A stretch of DNA of 28,954 nucleotides from contig VHZZ01017169.1 in NCBI GenBank assembly GCA_009801015.1, positions 23,911 to 52,864 of the forward strand. The letters run 5' to 3'. Source of the stretch: Silene noctiflora. Lineage: Eukaryota; Streptophyta; Magnoliopsida; Caryophyllales; Caryophyllaceae. Below the pieces are notes generated by a model, which searched no databases, was not told the DNA's origin, and was given only the letters and a program-made list of their open reading frames with translations. Below are positions 20,664 to 28,788 of the stretch, in pieces; positions within the stretch are counted from its first letter, which is position 1; each line of letters begins with the position of its first letter. A program made the position numbers and the translations under genes.

Positions 20664-21370
20664 TATCAAACCCTAAGAAGTCAACTGCCAAATGCTGAGA
20701 ACCCTCACAAGTCATTCATAGGTTCTGCAAGAAGAAACAAAACCCCTGCACCAGTCCAAAACTGTTTTTTGCTTTTTCTCTTTATTGTCTCATTTGTCCT
20801 GTTGTAGTTTAATGAAGTTTGTTGTCTTGTGGTTGGTTGAGATCTGTTCCTAGCCATAAGAACTCAATTGTATACATTTGAAATGCCTATTTAAAGTCCA
20901 TGACAGCAATGAGAAAGTCAGACAAGTTTAAATCAAAATTATTCATGAGTTTGTCCGAACCAAATGTTCTGAAAACCAACTCTCTTGGCTGTGTGCTGGA
21001 GAATTCAACCTTTGCTTAGTGCTAAGTTGGTGAGAGTACTCCTTTACTGTGTGTTGGGTTCAGGATTCACACCCCAACTCATTGGCTCAGTGTTTTGAGA
21101 AGGATTTATAAATTACAGTTCATTTTTTGCAATTTCAGGCAATTTAAAAGTGACAGTCTTAGAGCAGTTCTTAAAAATACTTAAAATCCAAAACAAATCA
21201 CCCAATTTTACACATAATTAGTATTAATACCCAACAATTTTCGTGTAAATTTTCATGAATTTACAAGCCCTCTAGCAATTTTTTAAATTCCCTACAAGTT
21301 ACACCTACCCGGGTGAATTAAATAGTTTTCCTGATTTTATTTTGACTGTTTTCAATATAGTTACAGTCCA
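20664..21370 (+). repeat. 3' LTR of chromovirus copy 2
   Basis: About 707 bp from TATCAAACCCTAAG (expected TG start, here TA) to TTACAGTCCA. The right 508 bp match the truncated LTR at 15369-15879. The left end is inferred from the polypurine tract, since the partner copy lacks it. A TATTTAAA word is at 20888-20895. Sequence outside the right end (GCTAAGGCTCCAGG) is Tat-type integrase. Confidence 0.75.
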
Positions 21371-21923
21371 GCTAAGGCTCCAGGAAACAAAGTCTACATG
21401 CTTGCCACGAGTGACTACTTCTCTAAGTGGGTCGAGGCAGAGTCATCCTCCCAAGTTACAGAGAATCAGGTGATATCTTTTATTAAACGAAACCATCATC
21501 TGCAGGTTTGGCATTCCATCTGACATAATATGCAATAACGTTTCTCAGTTTATATCTCATAAGACATAAGAATTTTGTGCTGGGTGGAACATCTCGCTGC
21601 ATAAGTCTACCCCCAGTCCAATGGACAGGCGGAGTCCAGCAACAACAGCGTTGTTGAAAATCTTAGAAAAAGACTGGAGGAGATTGGGGGCGGATGGGCA
21701 GAAGAGTTGCCATTGGTTATTTAGTCTGACAGAACTACTCCTAAGGTTGCAACAAGACAAACCCCTTTTAGCCTGGTGTTTGGAGCTGAAGCAGTCATTC
21801 CATCAGAAGTCAGGGTCCCTACTCATAGGTTTGGACCAGCATCTTGGACACCGTGGACGAGCTCAAAACCAGGGCCCAGATTAAGATGGCTTCATACAGG
21901 CAGACAGCGGCAAGAAGTTACAA
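21371..21923 (+). pseudogene. Tat-type integrase core, left part (interrupted by CACTA)
   Basis: Translation starts inside the integrase core: AKAPGNKVYMLATSDYFSKWVEAES holds the first catalytic Asp. VTENQVISFIKRN follows, then degraded sequence where the second Asp block reads ICNNVSQFISHKT (Asp to Asn at 21534-21536). SNGQAESSNNSVVENLRKRLEEI holds the third residue (Glu). TPFSLVFGAEAVIPSEVRVPTHRFG follows, and finally SYRQTAARSY at the CACTA junction. Several frameshifts and stops are present. Upstream parts of this element are not adjacent: the chromovirus LTR abuts it on the left. The downstream part resumes at 28300. Confidence 0.85.
21921..21923 (+). repeat. CACTA target site duplication, left copy (CAA)
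   Basis: CAA here and CAA at 28297-28299 flank the CACTA element. Joining AGTTACAA to the sequence after 28299 restores a continuous integrase frame, which supports a 3-bp duplication as expected for CACTA elements. Confidence 0.6.
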
Positions 21924-21924
21924 G

Positions 21925-21940
21925 CAACAAGAATGTGAAG
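21925..21940 (+). repeat. 16-bp copy of the right flank at the CACTA left junction
   Basis: CAACAAGAATGTGAAG is identical to 28297-28312, which is integrase sequence just outside the right end of the CACTA. It is too long for a CACTA target duplication and it stands where the left terminus should be. Confidence 0.85.
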
Positions 21941-21942
21941 TT

Positions 21943-22281
21943 ACGAGCTCAAATCTTCTTGACTTTTCATGATTATCTCTTCCTTTGCGCGAGATTTTTT
22001 TTCTCTTTGAATTGCTTCCTCCCTAAACTTCCTAAATTCCCCGGCCTCTCTTTCACGTGCCTCCATTGTTTGAGTTAGAATACCGGGAACATAGGTTGGG
22101 AGGCGGAAGACTTACCTCTTCTAGAAGTTGATGGGGCATGATTGTAATACATTGGGGCGGCCGTTCCCAAGCCAAAAACTTCAACATTTATGAATCCGTC
22201 ATTCAAATCAAACCAAATGGCATTAGGATCTACCGCTTCACCTCTACTTTCATGGTCACGTACCCTAATTAGATAATCTTC
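21943..22281 (-). pseudogene. CACTA-encoded protein, last exon
   Basis: The exon begins after an acceptor (ATGTAG, 22287-22282) with EDYLIRVRDHESRGEAVDP, NAIWFDLNDGFINVEVFGLG and TAAPMYYNHAPSTSRRG, and reaches a stop at 22077-22075. From 22062 a frame shifted by one continues as a charged helix, MEAREREAGEFRKFREEAIQ to SQEDLSS, ending at 21943. A coiled-coil tail is usual in this class, so a one-base frameshift or an unrecognised splice near 22090 is likely. The sequence resembles the C-terminal part of plant En/Spm-type transposon proteins (Transposase_24/Ptta group), from memory and not by search. The exon end coincides with the damaged left junction. Confidence 0.7.
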
Positions 22282-22372
22282 CTACATTATCCCATAAAAG
22301 AACAAGTTAGAATAATATAACATAGCTAATATTTTGAATAAAATTCAAGAAACTTAAAATAGTGATACTTAC

Positions 22373-22465
22373 ATATTTCTTTTTGGCTTTTAGATGGCTC
22401 CATACTTCCTTGTCATCGATCATGTTCATATGACTGTTACGAAAGAGCTCGACTGCCTTAGGGAT
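22373..22465 (-). pseudogene. CACTA-encoded protein, internal exon
   Basis: This 93-bp exon has an AG acceptor (22467-22466) and a GTAAGT donor (from 22372). It codes IPKAVELFRNSHMNM and KEVWSHLKAKKKY, exactly 31 codons, and joins in phase 0 to EDYLIRV of the next exon across an 85-91 bp AT-rich intron. The clean splice signals and unbroken frame contrast with the surrounding retroelements. Confidence 0.7.
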
Positions 22466-22532
22466 CTATATTAAACTCGTGTTTGAATTGCATTTAGTTT
22501 AAAAAAAATATAATATAGATAACAAATTATAC

Positions 22533-22576
22533 CATAGCTTTCCCGGCTATATACCAACTAATCAATTTGTACATTT
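22533..22576 (-). pseudogene. CACTA exon 3' part, split by the LINE
   Basis: The minus strand reads KLISWYIAGKAM and ends at ATG with a GTATAA donor at 22532. It continues to the right of the LINE at 27320-27337, where the same frame reads YINGIQMY; the junction codons are inside the LINE target duplication. It joins in phase 0 to IPKAVELF of the next exon. Confidence 0.6.
22563..22576 (+). repeat. LINE target site duplication, left copy
   Basis: CAATTTGTACATTT is repeated exactly at 27307-27320. The last T residues are ambiguous with the LINE poly(A) tail, which appears here as T on the plus strand. Confidence 0.9.
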
Positions 22577-22656
22577 TTTTGGTAAAATGTGAGTAGATAT
22601 ATTAACCAAAAATAAGATCGGTTATTAAAAGAGATATTACACTAAAGTAACCGACC

Positions 22657-23193
22657 CTAACCAATACAATAACAACCAAACGAAATAACACTCCAACCAA
22701 CTATCATCATCACAAGGATGCCAAAGGTCAAATCTCCCATTGTCGTCTCGGCTCTGCCTATCCGTCCTGGGCATTTCTGTCGAATTCTGCCCCTGCATTC
22801 AGTTTTGATTGCTTCAGCAACAACACCTGGCCTAAGGAGCACTCCGTTCAGGCGAGCACTATTCCGCTGCCGCCATAAGTGGTACAAGCATGCACTCCAT
22901 AGCACAGTATGTGCTTTCTGCTTCAAGGTATGATGTTTATAATTAATTCCTTGATTAGTATGAATTGGTATCTTGAATCCATACCATTGTTCAATCATTT
23001 GAACAACTCTCGCGCTGTACTCACATCTGAAGAATAGGTGGTCATGGGTTTCAGCGCTTCTGTCACACATAGGACATCTATCACTATCACAGTATCCTAT
23101 TCGTTTGAGTTTCGCCATCATATTTAGCCCGATATTCATCATAATCCAGCTGATCATCGCGTGTTTAGGGAAGTTCCAGTTATGCCAGACCAT
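22657..23193 (-). pseudogene. LINE ORF2 C-terminal zinc domain (zf-RVT type)
   Basis: MVWHNWNFPKHAMISWIM opens the region and CPMCDRSAETHDHLFFRC supplies the metal-binding Cys/His set of the zf-RVT domain common after RT in plant L1 elements. The frame ends with LYHLWRQRNSARLNG and a basic tail, stop at 22659-22657. No RNase H motifs follow. The segment is separated from RT by a stop and frame changes between 23193 and 23360. Confidence 0.85.
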
Positions 23194-23357
23194 AGATACC
23201 TAGTTTTGCTTAAGTTTTTTCTCTCTGAGCCATTCATATCCACTTCTAATGGAGTACCCTTTAGTGTCAGAATTCCAGGAGGTATTAGTGTACCCATCTT
23301 TCATAAGCTCCTTGACCTTACATATTCTTCCAAGCCCATGTTACATCAATTGGAGGT

Positions 23358-25259
23358 TTATATGATGCCCAATCTGAGTTTTTTTAAGTAGACCTGATTT
23401 ATCCAGCGAATCCAAAGTCTATCTGCCTTACCATATATCCAGTCCACCAATTTACCAATAGTGGCTATATTCCAAACTTGTGCTTTCTTTATGCCTAATC
23501 CTCCTTCCTCTTTTGGTAGAGTAACTGTATCCCAGGCTATTTGGGGTACCCTTTGGTATTCAGTTTGTCCATCCCATAGGAAGTTCCTGCAAATGGCTTC
23601 TATACGATTAATCACTGCTTCGGGAAATAGGAAAATTCCTGCCCAGTAAGAGTAAAGAGTGTTCAGGACGGAATTTATAAGAGTGACTCTGCCTGCATAA
23701 GAAAGTTTTCGAGCCCCTAGACTTCTTACTCTTTGCACTATCTTTTCAACTAGTATATTGCAGTCCTGTTTAGAGATTCTGCCAGCTTGAATTGGCACAC
23801 CAAGACATCTGAAGGGTAAATTACCCTCCTTAAATCCTTTAATTTGTTGTATGTCAGCCTTCACCTGATTGTCAACCCCATTATAATACACTTCAATTTT
23901 AGATGCATTCATGGTCAATCCTGATGCTCTTGAAAAGGATGAAAATGCCCTTATCAATAGCATAATTGACTGAGTGTTTCCTTTACAGAACATAAGAAGG
24001 TCATCAGCAAACATTAGATGATTGAGTCTAGTAGTCTTACATAAAGGATGGTATTGAAAGGGTCATCTATCTGTAGCATAGTTAATCATACGAGTCGGAT
24101 AATCCATGCACAAGGTGAATAGCAATGGAGATATGGGATCACCTTATCTTAGACCTCTATTCCCTTTAAAATATTCAAATGTATTCCCATTGAGGCATAA
24201 GGAAAAGGATGTAGTTGTGAGACAAACCATAACTTTCTGAATGAATTCAGTAGGAAAGTGAAGTCCCTGAAGCATTTGGTGCACAAAAGCTCATTCCACT
24301 GAGTCATAGGCCTTCTGCAAGTCAATTTTAAAGAGGCATCTAGGGGATGCATCTTATCTTTTGTAAACTTTACCACATCTTGGCAAATGAGCACATTCTC
24401 AATGATAGATCGACCTTGAATAAAGGCACCTTGATTTTCAATGACAATATCAGGTAGCACCATTGACAATCTATTACATAGGAGTTTAGATATGACTTTA
24501 TAGATTAGGTTACAGCAGGCAATTGGCCTAAATTGCTTCACAGAGTTAGGCATCTCACATTTAGGGATCAAAGTGACATTTGTAGAATTGATTTGTTTGA
24601 GTAGTTGCCCACACTCAAAGAAATATTTTATAGCTTCACAAATATCAGTTCCGATAACTTCCCAACTATCCTTGAAAAAAGCACTTGTGTATCCATCTGG
24701 ACTTGGGGATTTGTCATTTGGAATGGTAAATAAAATCTTCCTGATTTCCTCATTAGTCACGGGAGAGTTTAGAATACTCTGATGAGCCTGAGTGCACCTC
24801 TTTCCATACTGTATCACCTGATTTCTTACCCTTTCAGTAGGCTTACTACTGCCCTGTAAGGCCTGATAAAAATCCAAAAAAGCATTTTGAATAGCATGGG
24901 TGTGTGCAAATTATGCCATATTGATCTTCAATCTATATAACTTTATTTCTGTTCAATCTTTTCTTGATGGCACCATGGAAGTAGTTGGTGTTAGTGTCCC
25001 CTTCTGCATTCCATTGGGTTTTGGCCTTCTGGCTGAAAAAGCTATTTCTAGCAGAGATAAGTTCCCTCGGATTGGCAGCTGTACTAACCTCCTTGTCAAT
25101 TAGATCAGTATTTTGAGGGTCCTGGGCTAGCTGAGACTGGATAGATAACAATTTCATCTCTGCAGCAGACGTAGTGACTTCAATATTTGCAAAACATTCC
25201 TTATTTAAAAGTTTCAGGGAATATTTCAAAGCCTTCAATTTCCTGCAGACTTTGAACAT
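23358..25259 (-). pseudogene. LINE ORF2 reverse transcriptase, several frameshifts and stops
   Basis: From upstream: the linker FFSQKAKTQWNAEGDTNTNYFHGAI (25259-24933), then PNDKSPSPDGYTSAFFKDSW, NVTLIPKCEMPNSVKQFRPIACCN, NQGAFIQGRSIIENVLI (24877-24350). The DLQKAYDSVE block is in another frame after a shift at about 24330, and stops follow in WAF (24294-24292) and before GDPISPLLF (near 24147). The catalytic FADDLLMFCKG is intact at about 24012-23980, followed by SGLTMNASKIE, FRCLGVPI, KLSYAGRVTLINSVL and the WDGQTEYQRVPQIAWDTV block. These motifs in order are those of a non-LTR RT. Confidence 0.9.
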
Positions 25260-25301
25260 TTATGACCAGAATAATATTTATCCCATTCTTTTTTAACCCT
25301 G

Positions 25302-26075
25302 CTAAAAAAAATCTGCCTTTCCCCACATGTTAAAATATTTGAAGTTTGATCTCCTTTTTCCCCCAAGTTTATAATTACCAACTGTACAAGGACAATGGTC
25401 AAACAGTCCCTCGGGGTGGAAATGAGCCATCATGTCTGGGAACTTATTTAGCCATTTTGAGTTTACAAGAAACCTGTCTAGCCTGTTATACTTCCTATTT
25501 TGAGGCACTTGTTTGTTATTCCAAGTGAAAAAAGTGTCAGTAGCTGGAATATCTATCATGTCACAGTTTGAAAGACAATCAATAAATTCATCCATATCAG
25601 CTTGTTTAGTCTGTGCCTCTATCCTTTCAGCAGGAGAAATGACTGTATTGAAATCTCATGCTAGAGCCCAAGGCCCTGCATAATCCCTTGCAATAGTGGT
25701 CATCTTTTCCCATAACTCTCTTCTTTCAATTCCATCATGAAAAGCATACACATAGGTCACATGAAAACTCTGTTGAGAAATTCGAGAGGTAACAAAGGAG
25801 TGAATAAATTGGGAATCATATTGCAGCACCATGGCATCAAAGAGACTAGGCTTCCAAAGTACCCACACTCGACCTCCTTTATGCCAACTAGTATTAGTAA
25901 AGACACACCAACCTTCTAACATGGTACTAGTAATATTACTCACATTTCCACCATTTATTTTAGTTTCAAGTAAAGCAAAAAGACCAATATCATTATTATG
26001 CAAAAACCATTTCACATTTTTTTGCTTATTTACACTATTCAAACCTCTAACATTCCAAAAGCCAATATTATTCAT
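25302..26075 (-). pseudogene. LINE ORF2 apurinic-type endonuclease, one nonsense codon
   Basis: ORF2 starts MNNIGFWNVRGLN, typical of plant L1 endonucleases. ALLETKI carries the catalytic Glu, and VTYVYAF the Tyr block. The GDFN motif reads stop-D-F-N because of TGA at 25658-25656. After the stop the frame continues with NTVISPAERIEA, DIPATDTFFTWNN, YNRLDRFLVN and GLFDHCPC, which retains the terminal Asp-His pair. A run of eight T at 25309-25302 causes a premature stop next to the RT linker and is probably a slippage frameshift. The domain nicks target DNA for target-primed reverse transcription. Confidence 0.88.
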
Positions 26076-26269
26076 TTAGTTCTGGATTGTTAGGGTTACT
26101 ATGTTGGCCAATACCAACCCTTGGAGTGCTCTCAATTCACAACCTCTTTATAAGATCTTGAGTCTTCACTGTGAACAGGAGATGTGATGTTGTGCACCTG
26201 TGTATCATAGGGTTCATGTTGTTCTGACTGCTTAGAACCGACAGTACTAATTTGTACTACATGTTTGGG

Positions 26270-27214
26270 TCATATAGGCTTCCAAATCTTAACCACAGTT
26301 CTTCCTTTCATTTCAGTTTTACTGCCCTTTCTACAGTTCTCCACCTCATGTCTAATCCCTTGACATTTAGTGCATTTAGATGGTTTCCATTCATATTCTA
26401 CTTTCACCTGCACAACTTTGCCATTCTCATCCAGAAACTTTACTGCTTCTGGAAATTTTTTCCCCACTGTTAATTCTACCATGACCTTACCAAACCCTAG
26501 TCTAGTCTTCTCAGAGGTTGCTTGATCAGCTTTATGGTATTTACCAATCAATCTAGCAATAGCAGGGAGGCACTTACCTCAGAATTTAAGTGGCAATGCA
26601 TGAATTCTAATCCAAGCTGGGACAGATTGCACATCAGTCTTCATTAATTCTAAATATGGTTCACAAGACTTAACTATCAGAGGTTTATTATCAAACATAA
26701 AGAATCTTGCTTGCAATACAGATTCTTTATCCTTGTGATCTTTAAATCGTACCAGAAACACTCCATTAGACAAAAAGGAGATCTTATCAATATTGTGCTT
26801 TTGCCATATTCTATGAATGTAGCCTTGCAACACTTCCGACGGAGGATTTTCTCCCAACACAAAGCAATACACTGCATTCTTCCAATACTCTATCTCGTCC
26901 TCTGTGTCTGTAGCAGTGAATTGGAATAGGCCATCCTCTGTCTTTTCATCCTCACTCGCTTGAACACTTTTCCTACCTCTCTTTGTGATCCACAAATTAT
27001 TATTGTTGCTTTCCTCCTCATTAGTAGAATCATCAAAGGTTAAAGTAGGAATACCATTCAATTCATTAATATTCTTGGTGCGCAACACATCTTTCTCTGA
27101 TGGCCCTGTCTGCAGTTTTTCCTTCTCCACAACAGTTCGTTTTCTATCAGATGACATCTTAGTTAGTCTACTCGAATGCTTTCTCTTTGTTTTGGATGAT
27201 GAATTTCTAGCCAT
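26270..27214 (-). pseudogene. LINE ORF1 (DUF4283-like, CCHC knuckle), one nonsense codon
   Basis: ATG 27214 opens a basic, Ser-rich N-terminus (KRKHSSRLTK). From about residue 100 comes YWKNAVYCFVLGENPPSEVL, then IDKISFLSNGVFLVRFKD, the DUF4283-like fold found in ORF1 of plant L1 elements, and SVPAWIRIHALPLKF. A TGA at 26581-26579 stands where Trp (TGG) is expected; a G-to-A change would explain it. The frame continues with KVMVELTVGKKFPEAV, WKPSKCTKCQGIRHEVENC (a CX2CX4HX4C knuckle) and ends near 26270. The protein binds LINE RNA. Confidence 0.85.
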
Positions 27215-27306
27215 AATAGGGAAATCTTAAGAAAAAATTCCTCGAAAATTACTGCATGTGTTTTCTCTAGGGTTTTCTCTCATTCTTTTCTCTGTACCTG
27301 CTTTAC

Positions 27307-27320
27307 CAATTTGTACATTT
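27307..27320 (+). repeat. LINE target site duplication, right copy
   Basis: CAATTTGTACATTT, identical to 22563-22576. The bases to its right belong to the CACTA exon. Confidence 0.9.
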
Positions 27321-27337
27321 GTATTCCATTGATATAA
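27321..27337 (-). pseudogene. CACTA exon, 5' part of the one split by the LINE
   Basis: A plausible AG acceptor (27339-27338) precedes a frame reading YINGIQMY that continues across the duplication into KLISWYIAGKAM. Short, so supported mainly by the continuity of frame. Confidence 0.45.
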
Positions 27338-27399
27338 CTAATTATATATCATAAGAAGGCATAATCACACCATCACTTCAAAATCAGCCTAGACATAAA

Positions 27400-27640
27400 A
27401 ATACCCCAACATCATAAGGTGGTATAATATTAACAAACTAACATTAAAATTAATTTCATAATAATTTTCCATCACCATTAAGTAAACAAAATAAGAATTT
27501 ATACTAACATTACATCATAAGGAGGTATTATAAGATTAACAAATTCACATTAACATTAATTTTGCATCACCAACAATTAATCAAGATAAGAAATTATACT
27601 AACCTTATATCACAAAAAAGAATAACACTAACAAATTCAC
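27400..27640 (+). repeat. Degenerate tandem repeat, units of about 95-103 bp
   Basis: Phased words CATCATAAGGTGGTATAATA (27410), CATCATAAGGAGGTATTATA (27513) and ATATCACAAAAAAGAATAAC (27607), each followed by TTAACAAA or CTAACAAA-like sequence and a CATTAACATTAATTT-like block. No coding sequence is visible between 27338 and 27831; it is AT-rich CACTA internal sequence, probably intron or spacer. Confidence 0.5.
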
Positions 27641-27831
27641 TACCAACAAATAAATTAAGAAAACCCCCAATTTTACCTAACCCTAACTTAAACAATACTA
27701 AAACTACATTCAAATCACAACAAATAATCAATTCTTAACCAAAATTATGTGTAAACAACAACCTAAATTCTACGAAAACAATTAAAAAGCAAAAAAAAAT
27801 CAAGCAAAGATTGCCATACCTAAAATTAGGA

Positions 27832-28065
27832 TTAGGAAACTAGAAGAGAAACTAATATCGGTGGTTGGTCGCGGCAGGGCGGCGTGTGATGGCAGGGGTT
27901 GGTCGCGGCAGGGCGGCGTGTGATGGCAGGGGTCGGTCGGCGGCAAGGATCGGTCGGCGACGAGGGATATCTTGCGGTTGGGTTTTTAATGAGAGGGGGA
28001 GGAGTGAGAGAATATAAAACATTAATGTAATGTTGATAAGAGGTTGGTCGGTTTCTATTTTTCAT
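27832..28065 (-). other. Possible 5' exon or leader of the CACTA gene
   Basis: A 77-codon frame (MKNRNRPTSYQHYINVLYSL, then Pro/Arg/Thr-rich) begins near the CACTA terminus in the same direction as the exons. Its low-complexity part is created by the 34-bp tandem repeat. I recognise no domain and there is no clear splice link to the later exons. Confidence 0.3.
27863..27930 (+). repeat. 34-bp tandem repeat, two exact units
   Basis: Unit 1 is 27863-27896 and unit 2 is 27897-27930, identical, each beginning GGTTGGTCGCGG and ending GTGATGGCAGG. A partial third unit (GGTCGGTCGGCGGC) follows. The tract is GC-rich in an AT-rich element. Confidence 0.9.
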
Positions 28066-28069
28066 TTAG

Positions 28070-28284
28070 TAAAAAATTACCCACCGATTTTAAAATCGGT
28101 CATTAATTATACCTTTTGCTTTCGATAAATAGGTAATTACCGACCGAATATATTTTTTTACCTACCGACGTCCTTTCGGTAAGAAATTACCGACCACTTA
28201 AATATTACCTACCGATTCGGTCGCTAAATGCTATTACCGACTACTTTTACGTCGGTTGGTAATTTTCGGTAGGTAATTGAGTTG
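28070..28284 (+). repeat. CACTA subterminal repeat region
   Basis: Many copies in both orientations of TTACCGAC, CCTACCGA and CGGTAGGTAATT. It includes an 18-bp perfect palindrome, ACCGATTTTAAAATCGGT, at 28083-28100. In En/Spm such subterminal repeats bind the element-encoded protein; that role here is by analogy. Confidence 0.75.
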
Positions 28285-28296
28285 TTTCTTGTAGTG
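28285..28296 (-). repeat. CACTA terminal inverted repeat (right end)
   Basis: The minus strand is CACTACAAGAAA, the canonical CACTA terminus, continuing CAACTCAATTACC inward. It directly abuts CAA of the integrase flank. Confidence 0.92.
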
Positions 28297-28299
28297 CAA

Positions 28300-28522
28300 C
28301 AAGAATGTGAAGCTAAGAACCTTGCAGGTAGGGGATTTAGTCCTCAGGAAAGTCTTCCAGAATACCAGGAACCAGAAAGATGGGAAATTCGCCTACAACT
28401 GGGAAGGACCCTATCAGCTAGAGAGCATAGTGGGAAATGGAGCCTACAGGCTCATGACGATGGATGGACAAATGATTCCTATGTCATGGAACATCATCCA
28501 CTTGAAGAAATATTTCATCTGA
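28300..28522 (+). pseudogene. Tat-type integrase C-terminal domain (right part of the split gene)
   Basis: The reading frame in phase with NKNVKLR gives TLQVGDLVLRKVFQN, KFAYNWEGPYQLESIVGNGAYRL and WNIIHLKKYFI, then a stop at 28520-28522. This is the SH3-like C-terminal domain and normal end of pol in Tat-group elements. It continues the integrase at 21371-21923; the CACTA lies between. No internal stop is present in this part. Confidence 0.88.
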
Positions 28523-28788
28523 ATAACCCACATGCTCAGCAACTAGGTACTCAGTCTAACAGATGCAATTCTTCCAGGTTCCAGAATATGCTTTTGGCTC
28601 TAAAAAATACTTTTCATTTTTTAGTATATAGATTCCTAAGTCCTATTTTCATTAAAATATTACATGTTTCATTTTCAAGAAAACCAATTTGGAGTCTAAG
28701 AAAATTTGGTCATGCCCTTTCTTAAACAAACTTAACCTTTAAAATTTAAAATTTTGTTGATACTTTGATCCTTGTTGAGACTTGAAAC
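28523..28788 (+). other. Non-coding 3' region of the plus-strand Tat-type element
   Basis: AT-rich with no ORF resembling a known protein and no clear polypurine tract. Tat-group elements often have a long region between pol and the 3' LTR, so this is the expected content. Confidence 0.5.

Larger units (their letters stand above)
15369..21370 (+). mobile_element. Chromovirus-like Ty3/gypsy copy 2, full domain set
   Basis: Order on the plus strand is truncated 5' LTR, initiator-tRNA-Met-type primer site, gag, protease, RT, RNase H, integrase, a short C-terminal tail, polypurine tract and 3' LTR. The CFQCQGYGHFAKEC-type knuckle followed by PTKRAM, the iMet primer site, and the C-terminal LPGEYGVHGTFNIRDLQPYF and MTRSQARK blocks suggest a chromovirus and possibly the CRM group; I cannot confirm the clade without a tree. 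The 3' LTR is followed directly by Tat-type integrase sequence, which marks the insertion target. Confidence 0.82.
22577..27306 (-). mobile_element. Plant L1-type LINE, near full length, 4.73 kb
   Basis: On the minus strand the element starts at 27306, has ORF1 from 27214, ORF2 from 26075 and ends in a short A tail (seven T on the plus strand, 22574-22580). It is flanked by 14-bp duplications. It contains gag-like ORF1, endonuclease, reverse transcriptase and a terminal zinc-finger domain; no RNase H. Both ORFs are interrupted, so it is inactive. The 5' end carries an untranslated leader of only about 90 nt and the insertion appears not to be 5'-truncated. Confidence 0.92.
21924..28296 (-). 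mobile_element. CACTA (En/Spm-like) DNA transposon, left end lost, with a nested LINE
   Basis: The right end is diagnostic: plus-strand TTTCTTGTAGTG at 28285-28296, that is minus CACTACAAGAAA, preceded by about 220 bp of subterminal TTACCGAC/CGGTAGG repeats. Minus-strand exons with clean splice sites lie at the left (22533-22075). The left terminus does not show CACTACAAGAAA; instead a 17-bp patch joins the integrase flank to an exon. The element without the LINE is only about 1.6 kb, so most of the transposase genes have been deleted and it is non-autonomous. Confidence 0.85.

Noticed and set aside
27340-27640. Phased repeats as a CRISPR-like array
   Set aside because: Repeats are degenerate, AT-rich, about 100 bp apart, and lie in a plant transposon; there are no conserved short repeats with unique spacers.
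21925-28312. 16-bp direct repeat as the target duplication of the CACTA
   Set aside because: CACTA elements make 2-3 bp duplications, and a 3-bp CAA pair restores the integrase frame, so the 16 bp is better read as a repair patch.
28282-28725. 147-codon plus-strand ORF starting inside the CACTA terminus
   Set aside because: It crosses the CACTA-integrase junction and is out of frame with the recognisable integrase C-terminus (frame of 28307-28522).
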